Of a stretch of 64,000 nucleotides of DNA, positions 1 to 10,687 are shown one piece after another. Location: positions 44,719,729-44,783,728 of the forward strand of contig CP141133.1 of assembly GCA_035236585.1 (NCBI GenBank), in the 5' to 3' direction. The stretch is from Warburgia ugandensis. Taxonomy: Eukaryota > Streptophyta > Magnoliopsida > Canellales > Canellaceae. Every line of letters begins with the position of its first letter. Positions within the stretch are counted from its first letter, which is position 1. Below the pieces are notes generated by a model, which saw only the letters and a program-made list of their open reading frames with translations, was not told where the DNA came from and did no database searches. The translations under genes were made by a program, and so were the position numbers.

Positions 1-502
1 AGAGATGTGCAACTATATGGGTACAGGAAAGAACCAGATAATCAACTAACAAGAAGGAAAACGCGAGAATCCGAAAACTTCAGTATAAAAGGGAAGTTCA
101 TGCAGACTTAAAAGCCCACCAGCTAGAGCAAGAATGTCGAGAATGCCACAATCAATTAGCCAATCACCTTACTTAATGTGTCAGCTGAGTGAAATTCCTA
201 GTTGACATAGTGGAAATTTCCCACTTGTGTACATCATGTGGTAACAATGCATCTCTAGATCATCTCTTCTGCTAGAAAATAGGAGTAGCGGATATTTTTA
301 CACCATGACACTAAACATATTCAAGATAGTCTGTTGGCAATTTGACCAAAATGCCCCTATTTTTAAGTGATGACACTTCATTCACATGAAGCTCCTTTGA
401 TAATACATAAGACTATGATTTGTCTATTAACAAGCAAACTGAAAGAACACAAAAAAACACTCAGTTGAACAACCAAGACAAAGACAAGCAAACATGTGTC
501 AT
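1..502. other. No recognised feature
   Basis: I find no gene, terminal repeat or structural RNA here. Short open stretches exist on both strands but show no family motif. The segment adjoins the 3' end of the chromovirus fossil on its right and may be further decayed element or host intergenic DNA. Confidence 0.4.
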
Positions 503-1320
503 TCAGTCCTCAAGCCAGCCCCTACTAAAACATGTACCAGTAAGTTCCTGCATTAATCTCATTGTTGTGTTGGAAGAACTCAGCCCTAACATAAAGGCCT
601 TCAAGCACTCAGCATATAAATCCAGGTCAAGCTTTCCTAACTCTTCCTCTGCAATCAACGTACTTTCAATTGTTGGTTTCCCAACCACTTCACCAAAAAT
701 CAGTATGGATCGCCTATTCAAGATTGGACATCCTTAACATTCGACACGTCATGAATCACCTCACTTCGCTTCTTTGGCAGCTACATGTGTTTTTGTTCAC
801 TGAATATCACTATTAAACCCAAAAGGTACAAACCAGCAATAATGAAAATAGGATCGATGTGAAATTCTATTGGCAACATGATGATGTGGCCATTAGAGCT
901 GGTTTTCTTCAAAATCTCACAAGATCTAAACTTTCTATTCACTGAATATCACTATTAAACCCAAAAGGTACAAACCAGCAATAATGAAAATAGGATCGAT
1001 GTGAAATTCTGTTGGCAACACGATGATGTGGCCATTAGAGCTGGTTTTCTTCAAAATCTCACAAGATCTAAACTTTCTAACGTGCAGTTTGTGACAAGTC
1101 CCCTTAGGTAACCTTTCCTTTTGCAAATACCAAAGAACTTCATCTCCTTCATAAAACCCTTTAAGTCTTCTTTGTTGATTTGCAGATATGGCAAAGGATT
1201 CGTTGCTGGCATTTATTGCATTTCAGGCTTCAGCATGGATGTGCTCAACATGTTCCAGATTTGCACTCTCTGCCCTCCAGTTGGCAAAGAAGAAAGGTTT
1301 ATAGGCATGTAAACTGAGTT
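503..1320 (-). mobile_element. Fossil Ty3/gypsy chromovirus, integrase C-terminus and chromodomain
   Basis: Reading leftward, conceptual translation gives an integrase C-terminal region (FANWRAESANLEHVEHIHAE, then GDEVLWYLQKERLPKGTCHK and SCEILKK). This is the usual 'DEV..hvrKERlP.GTY.KL' signature of plant Ty3/gypsy integrases. Further left, the segment with AEEELGKLDLDLY matches the W-x-AEEEL-x-x-LDP-x-LY part of a chromodomain. Only this 3' portion of an element is seen; no LTR or RT belongs to it here. It is broken, with several interruptions, and looks old apart from the recent duplication inside it. Family assignment comes from motif recognition, not from a search. Confidence 0.7.
796..1079. 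repeat. Tandem duplication, two 142-bp units
   Basis: Copy 1 is 796-937 and copy 2 is 938-1079. Both begin TTCACTGAATATCAC and end with the run leading to CTAAACTTTCTA. Only a few substitutions separate them, so the duplication is much younger than the decayed integrase fossil in which it lies. Confidence 0.93.
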
Positions 1321-2075
1321 GGTACAAGCAACTCAGCTTGGACGACAACAGTGTCCCATAATTTGACATGGTCTCCCCATAAGACACCTCAGCTTGGACT
1401 ACAATAGTAGTTAGATATAGAGTGGAGACAAACCTGGCTTAGCAAATAGCATTATGGGAATCTACTTTTCATATTTTGAGATTTCCCTCTTTTTGGGCAG
1501 ATTTATGGTAGTAATGGATGGGGAAAGGTTTGAGAAGAAGTTATGACCTAGAATAATTACCTTCATTTGGAAACAAAACAAACCCAACAGATGCTATCTA
1601 TCTAATATGCCAGTTTACTTCAATCTTTTTTCTATGCCCCACTAGCAAGGTGAATTTCCTAGATGTTAAAGAGAAATTCCTTCAGAAATAAAAAGCAATA
1701 ACAGGAAATATTAAAGATACAATGAGACGAATAAATTTGGACTAGATGAGTACTTTGGCAATTCATAGAACAAGAAAGATTACTCATGGAACCAAGTAGT
1801 TAAATAGAAACATGGAGAGATAGGCATCTAATAGTATCTAGGAATTAACAATTAAGGTGATCCCTTGATAGGGGATTTGGTGGTTTTCTATGCTTTGACT
1901 TAAGTATTACTATTATGGTCAGATTTTCTGGAACATAAACTGACATTTCTTGAGAACTACGCCACTGCCAGTCCCAAGCTTGGATAAAGGAGAAGAGTTT
2001 TGGGTCAGGTGTCAACTAGCAGGTAAAACCTATGGCAAACCCCATGCATGAATCGACTTTTGAAATTCCCTCAAG
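1321..2075. other. No recognised feature
   Basis: AT-rich sequence with no open frame or repeat that I can assign. It lies between the chromovirus fossil and the LINE fragment. Confidence 0.4.
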
Positions 2076-2282
2076 CTAGGGCATTCTCCATAAGTAATGC
2101 ACTGCATTGGATTCTGAATGTAATGGAAAATGGACAAAAGGCTGCTAGGGCATTCCCCTTTAAGCAACACACTGCATTGGATCCCGAGTGCAATGGAAAA
2201 TAGGTAAAGGCTGTTAGAGCGTTCCCTTGAAAGCGATGCGCTGCATTAGAACCTAGGTGCAGTGGGATGAATGCATGGGTTC
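2076..2282 (+). repeat. Three tandem 69-bp units in the LINE 5' leader
   Basis: Units begin near 2076 (CTAGGGCATTCTCC), 2145 (CTAGGGCATTCCCC) and 2214 (TTAGAGCGTTCCCT). Each carries a CTGCATTGGAT..-like core and ends with a run such as AATGGAAAATGGACAAAAGG. The third runs into the start of the endonuclease reading. Repeated leader monomers upstream of the open frame are known from several LINE groups, where they can carry promoter activity; that role is inference here. Confidence 0.8.
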
Positions 2283-2575
2283 ATGTGCCGTTCAAGAAGT
2301 GCGCAAGTAAATAGGCTAGGACAAGAGAATAAGATTAGTATCGCTACATGGAATATAGGCATATTGGCATGTAAGAGTCTAGCGTTAGTGGATACGATGA
2401 AGCGCAAGGGAGTCAACATCTCTTGTATCCAAGAAACCAAGTCAAAAGTGGTTAAAACTGGAGAAATAAATGGGTATAATCTCTAGTGCGTAGAAGAGGA
2501 CAATAATAGACATGGCATAGAGATAGTGGTAAATAAAGAATTAAAGGATAAAGTTGTAGGCATTAACAGCTAGAG
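2076..2575 (+). mobile_element. RTE-type LINE fragment, 5' region with start of the endonuclease
   Basis: From about 2271 the plus strand encodes an N-terminal endonuclease segment: ISIATWNIGILACKS, then LVDTMKRKGVNISCIQETKS, then, past an in-frame TAG at 2485-2487, a stretch with NNRHGIEIVVNKEL. This is the apurinic-type endonuclease start (WNIG, QETK, G-I-x-V-V) typical of plant RTE LINEs, whose usual form is SWNIGTLTGKS...LVDALKRRRVN..CVQETKW. The reading stops near 2575, where recognisable LINE sequence also ends. No reverse transcriptase follows, so this is a 3'-truncated, inactive piece. It keeps the 5' leader with tandem units. It is a different copy from the LINE at 18199-20252, which has the opposite half. 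Confidence 0.75.
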
Positions 2576-3708
2576 TCAAACAACAAGCATCCTAACCTCT
2601 AATTAATGAGAATCTTGCCTGTGAACAAGATCAAAACCCTAGGTTGCTAAAGGAAGCCCACTGAATTGAACTTAAGACCTAATGGTGGAGTTCACCATCT
2701 TGGCACTTTGCTTTCTCTAAGATTCTAATAGCAATGATTATATTTAATTTATTGTGGACTAGATCAATGAATGACTATTCATAAACTCCTTGCTAATGCT
2801 AGCCACCTACAAATGAGGGCTTTAATCACCATAACTATATATACCAATCTCTTTGTATTATTGAAATTTCTCATCCCTATCAACCCAAACCAACCACAAA
2901 CATGCTCAGCATAAAGATATCCTGCCAATGGAGAGATAATGCAAGGAGAAACGAGGAAAAGGATTTTAATATATGGAATTACAATGGCTATGCAAACTTC
3001 TTGATAGGAAAAGGAGATCTTCGTAAGTGTTATTGAAGAACTAATAAAAGAAATGACAGATTTTAGCATTTCAAGGACACTAAGTATTTCCAGTTTTAGT
3101 CATTATGTCACTTGAGAATGCTGAAGCAATCTGGATCTAATCTCTTACGATAATTCGAACTGGGAGTGCCAAAGAGTTAGTACAAGCTAAAAATGCAGAT
3201 TCCTGCAGTTCCTTCTTCACTTTAAAGTTTAATTTTTGCCTAATAGATCCAATTGCTTTTTCCAAAACATTTTTGCTTTGATCATCTCCCTTTCTTTATC
3301 TGCTTCAATTGGAAAAAGCGTCTCCATTGTCTCAATCTGCATAACCTCTACCAACTAGAATGGTGCCATGCAATGCCATGACTGCAATTAAACTCATATT
3401 CCTGACTCCTCCACAAGTGGTTCCAATAAATCTTCCCAGTACAGAATATGGACAAGCTTTTCCCTTCCCCCACTTGCTGAAGAAAGAAGCAAAAAATCAT
3501 ACCCAACAACTGGAAAGAGAAATGAAAAAGGTTCCAGACGGCCGCTAGGTGATTGCAAACATATGTCAAAACCATCCCTCCAACATTTCCAAAAAAAAAA
3601 TACAAACCAAATAGAGGTAAAGGGAAAAAAAAAACAACAAAAAGGCACAGTAGATGAAAACATGAACCCCAAACTCCGTATGAATGATTATGAATTAGAA
3701 AAACCCAC
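2576..3708. other. Non-coding stretch, possible intron of the minus-strand gene
   Basis: If the exon at 3709-4047 is real, this is its first intron. On the minus strand, 3214-3341 is an open stretch preceded by an acceptor-like TTCTAG (it contains METLFPIEADKEREM), but I cannot match it to any family and do not call it an exon. Confidence 0.35.
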
Positions 3709-4047
3709 CTGCCTCAAACGAAAGAGTTTCTGTACGAGTGATCTGGGCAGTTGCGGGCAGCAACGGAGAACCCATTTGAGAGCCGTGGTGGTTTCATTAT
3801 TCGAACTGAAACAACGACCAGCGATTCGTTTCCCGATGGATGAAGCATCAATTGTGGTGGCGAAAGGAGGCAAACTGAACCATTTTGTTCCCCTTTGCTT
3901 CCTTTCTTGTTCATCTTTTAAGGTAGAGGTGGCAGTGCAGTAAGAAGAACAGAGTACTTGGCGGAGGACTACATAGATGTCAACGGCTCTCTTGGTGAAG
4001 TTTGAACGAACTGATTGTTGCCTGCAGAACAGGCCGCATGACCCCAT
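3709..4047 (-). CDS. Putative first exon of a host gene, mitochondrial RluA-type RNA pseudouridine synthase-like
   Basis: The frame opens at an ATG in good context (AAAATGGGG) and runs 113 codons to CAG followed by GTGGGT, a good plant 5' splice donor. The product begins MGSCGLFCRQQSVRSNFTKR, is rich in R, S and T and low in acidic residues, as expected of a mitochondrial or plastid transit peptide. Residues about 54-64 (TKWFSLPPFAT) and about 87-113 (ALKWVLRCCPQLPRSLVQKL then FRLRQ) resemble the N-terminus and S4-like RNA-binding segment of plant mitochondrial RluA-family pseudouridine synthases, which modify organellar RNA uridines. The catalytic domain (H-R-L-D motif) is not found between 1 and 3708, so the gene is either cut off or has long introns running out of the window. 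Base composition is higher in GC than its surroundings, typical of a real 5' exon. An unrelated organelle-targeted protein remains possible. Confidence 0.45.
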
Positions 4048-4647
4048 TTTCTGTTAAGCACAAGCAGACTTTGACAACGACGCCCGGCAAAACGAATAAA
4101 AATGGGCAGCCGGTGCCGAAGCTCCCGCGTATGCCAGGTCCGAGGAAGCGGCCTTAAGTTGCAATTTTACCGGAGGTTGTTTCCACGCTTCGAATCCTAA
4201 CCTTCAGTTCACATGATAACTAAACCGTTCCTGGCAAAGGCTCCCTCCTACGCTCTGATCCCTGGATATATTTGTTTTTTCAAATGGATCATAAAGAAAA
4301 GAACAAAACAGCGGTATCATTTGTCTATCTAAAGGGATAAGAGATATGTTTGTTTTTCCAAACGAATCTAAAAACCATACAACAAAATAGTGGTATCCGT
4401 GGTAATACCAGTCGGATACAAGGCCTCTTTAAATCCATAGCAACTATATCAGTCTGAATTTCCCTTTATAAATTTATATGGCCATAAAATAGAATAACAT
4501 AATATATTTTTATTTAAACATTTTTACATAATTTTTATGTAGAATCATGATATTTTCAAATGCTATTTCTACATGCTGCTTTTTTATAATTTCAGCCTTC
4601 ATTTTCGAAAGATCAAACCCATTCGTATTATTCACAACCCCTCAGAT
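4048..4647 (-). promoter_or_regulatory. Upstream region of the putative host gene
   Basis: About 600 bp lie between the start codon at 4047 and the edge of the retroelement nest at 4653. The first 150 bp are GC-rich, as in a 5' leader; the rest turns AT-rich. I see no clear TATA box. It contains no other gene. Calling it a promoter depends on the exon call next to it. Confidence 0.3.
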
Positions 4648-4652
4648 TAGTC

Positions 4653-5573
4653 TATGATGACCCGGATTTTTATAATGCAATTTAAAATAACAAGCTTTTA
4701 TTTGCGAGATCGATCTCTATTTTCAAAATGATTTTTCTAAAGAAATGCAGCGAAAATTCTTTTTGTTTGACATTTGTTCGTAAAACCCTTGAGTATCATA
4801 ATTTCATTCCAACAATTAGATAATGATTTAACATCATTAATAAATGAAACATGCCATGGCAATTTTGAACAAAATATAAAAATAAATAATTACCATTCTC
4901 AAGATTGTTAATCATGGCCCAAGTTATAAATAATCACTTACAGTCAATTTACATTGAATACTAAAATAATCACTCTCAATTCTGAGACAACTGCATTCTC
5001 ACTTAACTTTACCTTCTCTCACTTGACTATAGCACTAAAACTTCCTGAAGCTCCTTCTAATCTTGCTTTGACTTATTTGAAAAATAATATATTTGGTTGA
5101 GTATTCATTATACCAGCAAGTGAACTGATACTATTAATTTGAAAACATGGCATACAAGATGCATAATTTCAATAAGGGTAATAAAATCATGCAATTCCTT
5201 TACATGTAACCATGGGTATTTATGCATAAATTATGTGCTCATTTACACATTTCCAAATCATGGGATTTTTCATGGAAATCCATTAATCAACAATATAAAC
5301 ATTATGAAAATCTTAAAATAGTAATTGATCAATCGATGTACTAGAATCTCGGCGAACACATCAAGCCGACTAGTCACAAGTACTCTACTACGACCATCCC
5401 ATGCATGGCGATATCAAAACTGAAGTCATAGGGCCCACTATGCTTACAACTAGACCTATTTGAAATCATGTATCTCTAGTATCTAGAGACTAGCCCACCA
5501 TAGTCACCACGGTGACTGTGGATATGTCCTCAAAAAGGATGTTATGAACACCTCCAGTAGTTTTCCCATTACC
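4653..5573 (-). repeat. X LTR-1, distal part, interrupted by B
   Basis: Matches 27510 onward of LTR-2: GATGACCCGGATTTTTATAA here versus GACGACCCGAGTTTTTATAG there. It holds the unoccupied version of V's insertion site (CAATT at 4977-4981 followed directly by CTGAGACAAC). The element continues after B at 24468. Confidence 0.85.
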
Positions 5574-8193
5574 TGTGACGACCCGGGTTTTCTCATGCAT
5601 TTTTAATGAAAAATCTAAATTCCTAAGGCGAGATCCCTATTTGAAAACAATGCAGTGCAGCGAAAAAATCTTTTATTTGAAATCCAATTTGAAAACCCCG
5701 AGTGTCATCTGCTTTCACAACATCCAAGGTAGTTTTTGAAAAACTTCAGAAATCATAAATGTTTTTCCCCGAGTCTATCCAAATCACAAAGACACAAATT
5801 ACTGTAATTAAATACATGTCCAAAGGGTAGAGAGTTTACTCACATGTATAGTTATCTTCTTTGTTTATGCCCTTGCTCATAGCACTAACATAGATGTCCT
5901 CTACTTGTGGATGGAATTATCCTGAAAAATATTAAGGATAGGGTGAGTATATACTATACTCAGTAGGAGTCTATCACTACTAGTTTTGTAATGCATGCGA
6001 TGTTTGAAAATCATGTGCTCATAAAAACATATGCATGTTGTTCGAATAATCACGTTCAATATCGATATTAAAAGCCACTGTCAAACCGGAATACTGACGA
6101 CTTAAAGAAATATCATAATCCAAGTCGAAAGTATCATATATTATAATCATAAAAATATGCATCAGATGCTCAACTGAATCCAACTCATAGATATCTATCA
6201 TGGTATGGTCGACCAACCTTATATCATGCCATATGCAATGCACATAAATCCACGAAACCATAGGGTCCCACTATGCCCACGACCTCATCGCCGTGTGGTC
6301 CCCGGGTACTTAGGGACACAGGATCATATACCTCCACGGGGCATATGACACTTTGACCCAGTGCCGTGACACCAGTGGTAGCCCCCTGTACCAAATGCAG
6401 TCGAAGCAGGGACATGCCCTTTTTGGGCGTGGTACCCATCCACCTAATAGTGGTAGAAGCTGGGTGGCCAACCCACACCCCTCGGCATAGCACCCACGAG
6501 CTTACTAGCCCAAATCATATACGATCAAATAAGCCAAAAACCTCTGTTCAAAACCAGTCCTCTTTGGGTCCCTCACAACTGCCTGGCCCTCGGCACTCCA
6601 GCGTCTTTTGGCAACCCTTAAGGACATGCAATCTTTGCAAGTACTTAAATCATGCAATGTATGCACTTGTTTGTAAAACATATATGTGCATAATGTATAT
6701 GTAATCATTTACAAAACATGTCTATGTACAAAACATTTATCACATGCATGCTGAATCAAGTCATGCTAAACAAGTCATATACTTAAAACATATGTTCTCA
6801 AAACAATAATAGATCTTTTAAAAGAATCTAATAGTGATAGAGCACCTACCTGACTAGGTCGCGTTAACCCTTTTGTCCTCGTACGTTCCTGAACATGGTT
6901 TGGGGACTCAAGGTTAGTTTAGCCTATCTTTTATGGGTTTAGAGTAGTTGGGTCTTATTACTTAGGCATTAGGGGTCTATCCTTATGCTTATGGGTGTCC
7001 TAAGGTCCTAATTGGGCCTTGGTATCTTCAGTTTTCCAAAGTTCTAGTGGCCACGTGCCACCATCCTATTCTAAGGGTCATGACCACCTTTGATTGGGTC
7101 TTGATGGGGGATTTTATAGTTTGGATGTGTCCACATCGTCGATACGGACATAACACCTTTTACAGCGCCTCAATCGGAGCTCTAGATCTCAAGTTATAAG
7201 CGTTTTAGTGTCGTATGTACATAGAGTCTTAAGAATGAAAAAAACGGAATGCTAGGGCGCTGCGCGACTGCGTCGTGTGCCCTGGCTTCCTTAAGGAACC
7301 AAAAAATGACGCACTGCTAGCGCGTTGCGCGTCTGTGGTGTGCGCCTCAGCGGGCGCGTCTGCAGACGCGCGGTACTCTCCTCCTATCTTCCTCTTTAGC
7401 GGGCGCGTCTACGGATGTGCCCGTTGGTTTCCTCTCAGATGCGTTCGACGCGTCTCATCCGTCTGGGGTGTTTCGGTCGTTGGGGGACCGGGGAGTCCTT
7501 GGGATGCCCTGGTTCGTCCCTGAGGAACCAGTGCAGCCCTGGGGATGTCCCAGGGTCCTTGGTGACTCCCTAAAGGCCTATTCCCCATGGATTTTCATGT
7601 AAAAACCTAGGGAAACTGAGCCTAGGACTATGAGTGAGATGGGTTTGGGGAGTTTTTGGGCGTACCTGCTTTGTGGCTGGTTTTCTCTCCACGTTTTCTC
7701 CTCTTGGTCACTGCTCCTCAACGATTTTTCTTCAACGTTTTGGGCTGCCATTAGAGGTGCCCAAGAGCTCTATTTATAAAGCTAAGAGAGGGTTCTGGAG
7801 GGGGCTCTCACCGCCTTTGAATGGCGGTGGAGAAACCTCCAGAATGGCGGTGATTTCTCCTCCAATCATCGCCGTTCTAGAATCCTCTAGAGGTTGAAGA
7901 TGAAGGGGTGCCTGTATCAAAACGGGCCCTTGTGTTTGCAGGCTAAAACTGTTTTGTAAAAATTATAATTTTGCCCCTGAACTTCAAAGGGCCATAACTT
8001 GCTCACTTTAACTCTATTTTGAGTGATTTTGGTCTTGTTGGATTCCTTTTTCCGAGACGCATCTAATGGTACCATTTTTAGGACCAAGTTTCTGGGTTTA
8101 GTCAAGGCGACTAGTGAAATGACCAAAATGCCCTTATCTTTAAAACTGAACTTTTCATGGGATTTTAATATTACAAAAATTGGGGTCATTACA
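5574..8193 (-). repeat. B 3' LTR (2620 bp)
   Basis: Complete copy, ending at GGGGTCATTACA. It contains the unoccupied site of element A (CATGT at 5843-5847 followed by ATAGTTATC), a CpG-rich block near 7260-7470, a TATA-containing inverted repeat at 7766-7783 and the palindrome TGGTCGACCA at 6206-6215. Confidence 0.9.
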
Positions 8194-9998
8194 TTATTAC
8201 CCCCTTAAAATAATTTCGTCCTCAAAATTCCATAAATTATCATCTTCCAGGTAGTTGTCTCTTAGATGATTTCTTGGAGGATGCATTCTCCCCCTTAGGA
8301 TCAAATTTAGGTTCATCCTCAATTTATCATTTCTATTGTTCCTCCTATAAGGCCTCACCTATAAGAGCTACTTTTGCTGCCTATTCTGATGCATACTCAC
8401 ATACTTGATTAATTAGGGTGGGATACCTTTTATTTAGTCAACAGTACTCTAAAGGTAATGACTAAATAATGGTCTTAGGATTTTTGGTCTCCCAAATTTA
8501 TGATAATAAGACCTCAATTTGATCCTCGATGGTTCCCTTCCAGCTTAATTCCTTTATTTACTCATGTAGCGGCAAGGTAAGATATCACCAAAATTTTCTT
8601 TTTATGGACTATATCCATTGGTGTTCCTCATAAGTTAATGGATCTGATAAGAATCTAATAATAATTGATATTAAACCATTTGTAGGATTTTAACTTCTAG
8701 TTGGTCACCATTCCTCTTTGAAAATTTTTGTGCAGCATAATGTCCTTTTATTCAATGCTCTATTCAAAGTCTTAAACCCCCATATGCTTTCTCTCTTTTA
8801 TACTCTTTTTAAATAAGATCACCAACTTGCCTAGTATTATTCCTTTGCATTTGTTTGATCTACCTTCCTATAGAATTGTATCTCCACAGAGTCATGATCT
8901 TCTTCTTTTAAATATTCAATATTCATTGAATACTGGTAGTTACATATCTATCTCTTTCTCTCTTTTCTTCAATATCCATTTGGTCTACCCGGATCAATGT
9001 CTCTATATGCGTTGTTGCATATATTTGATACTTCATCTATTTCTTTAAGTAACATATATGATAAACTGAATGCTTCTCAGAAATTCTAAACTGTCTTAAG
9101 ATCATTGAAATCCTCAATTGCCTATAGCCTCAATAAAATTCATACAATGTCTTAATAATGGTATTGATGTTTTGGTCATGCTATACTTTTTATGTTAGGA
9201 TCAATCTTCTATCATCCCCAATATTATCGTCAAAAATCTTTTGATAACTCGGTCGAATTCATCTCCTTATTATATTCGTGTTATGTTTCTCTTAATCTCA
9301 TAATATGTCACTTGATTTGCTCCATAATACTCAAGTAGTCCTTATTCGATAGCACTTTACTTTTCATAAGACTCTAATTAAGGTATCCAAAATTGAGCTA
9401 AGTCTTTCAAGATCCATACCTTTGTGATTTAGTACAAGTCATAATTATTTCTTAATCTTATCTTGCATTCTCATCCCTCTTAGATTATCATCAAAATTTT
9501 CTCAAAGTCTTTCTTTTACATCTCTTATCATACTCATATCATATCCCTTGTGATAGTGTACTCATATTCTGATATTCTTTATGATGGAAAGATAGCCACC
9601 TAGGTTCTTCAATTTTCTCACCTTTGATAAGCTTGCTTTAATGCAGGTCAACACTATCTACTAACAAGCCCAATAATCATCTTCATTCATTCATTTTCAT
9701 CATAATCTGATCCTTATATGAGATTTTATCTTTGCACCACTACACCACAATCCTTATTTCCTATGATTTTGATAGGATTCAAGCAATCCACTATCTAAGT
9801 ATTTGCTAGGACTATCTCCTTTTTCACCTATGTGTTTATGGTGAAATGTCTTGAGTCATTAATATTGTAATCCTCAAATAGAAGTAGTCATCTCTACTAC
9901 CCTATTTATGCTACTTATTCTTGATTTTCTCTATTGTCCATGACCCTTGGACATCTTGGGTATTTGTGAAAGGATAAAACCTGGGCTCTATTACCAAT
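8194..9998 (-). other. B internal region without recognisable coding
   Basis: Begins (in minus orientation, right to left) at the primer-binding site and ends at a polypurine tract, read as AAGGGGGTAATAA beside the LTR at 8194-8215. Between them both strands are full of stops, and I see no gag zinc knuckle, protease, RT or integrase motif. About 1.8 kb is typical of a non-autonomous derivative. Confidence 0.75.
9978..9997 (-). promoter_or_regulatory. B primer-binding site
   Basis: The complement reads TTGGTAATAGAGCCCAGGTT, next to the LTR end. It resembles the initiator-methionine tRNA 3' end complement (TGGTATCAGAGC) used by many plant Ty3/gypsy elements, with small differences. Confidence 0.75.
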
Positions 9999-10271
9999 TG
10001 TGACGACCCGGGTTTTCTCATGCATTTTTAATGAAAAATCTAAATTCCTAAGGCGGGATCCCTATTTGAAAACAATGCAGTGCAGCGAAAAAATCTTTTA
10101 TTTGAAATCCAATTTGAAAACCCCGAGTGTCATCTGCTTTCACAACATCCAAGGTAGTTTTTGAAAAACTTCAAAAATCATAAACATTTTTCCCCGGGTC
10201 TATCCAGTCACAGCACACATCCCAATTGTAATTAAATACATGTCCAAAGGGTAGAGAGTTTACTCACATGT
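9999..10271 (-). repeat. B 5' LTR, first segment (continues at 22118)
   Basis: 273 bp, matching the start of the other B LTR at 5574-5847. It is cut at CATGT (10267-10271) by element A; the remaining 2345 bp lie at 22118-24462. The total of 2618 bp agrees with the 2620 bp of the intact partner. Confidence 0.9.
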
Positions 10272-10576
10272 TGTTGAAATTCCAAGTTTAGCAATGAAAA
10301 GTTCAGTTTTTAAAGAAAAGGGCATTTTAGTCATTTCACCATTCACCTTAACTGAACCCAGAAATTTGGTCCAAAAAGTAGTTCCATTAGATGCGTCTCA
10401 GAAAAACGAATCCAACGAGACCAAAATCACCCAAAACGGAGTTAAAATGAGCAAGATATGGTCCTTTGAAGTTCAGGGGCAAAACTGTAAATTTCACAAA
10501 ACGACTTAACTTGAAAAACACAGGGGCCCGTTTTGATACGGGCACCCCGTCGTCTTCAACCTCTAGAGGGTTCTAG

Positions 10577-10610
10577 AATGGCGGTGATTTGGGGAGAAAT
10601 CACCGCCATT
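10577..10610. promoter_or_regulatory. 14-bp perfect inverted repeat upstream of the A TATA box
   Basis: Arms AATGGCGGTGATTT (10577-10590) and AAATCACCGCCATT (10597-10610) with a 6-bp loop, about 60 bp before the TATA repeat. Decayed versions occur at the same place in A's 3' LTR (near 17763) and in both B LTRs (near 7846 and 24115). Confidence 0.8.
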
Positions 10611-10669
10611 ATGGAGGTTTCTCCACCGCCATTCAAAGGCAGTGAGAGCCCCCTCTAGAACCCTCTCTT

Positions 10670-10687
10670 AGCTCTATAAATAGAGCT
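10670..10687 (+). promoter_or_regulatory. LTR core promoter: TATA box inside an inverted repeat
   Basis: AGCTCTATAAATAGAGCT is a perfect inverted repeat with the TATAAAT box at its centre. The same unit occurs at 17857-17874 (A 3' LTR) and 24035-24052 (B, minus), and with one mismatch at 7766-7783. Transcription would begin about 30 bp downstream; that position is inferred. Confidence 0.75.

Noticed and set aside
3214-3341. Possible second exon of the minus-strand gene
   Set aside because: It has an acceptor-like start but no recognised similarity and no good donor or terminal context; not enough to annotate.
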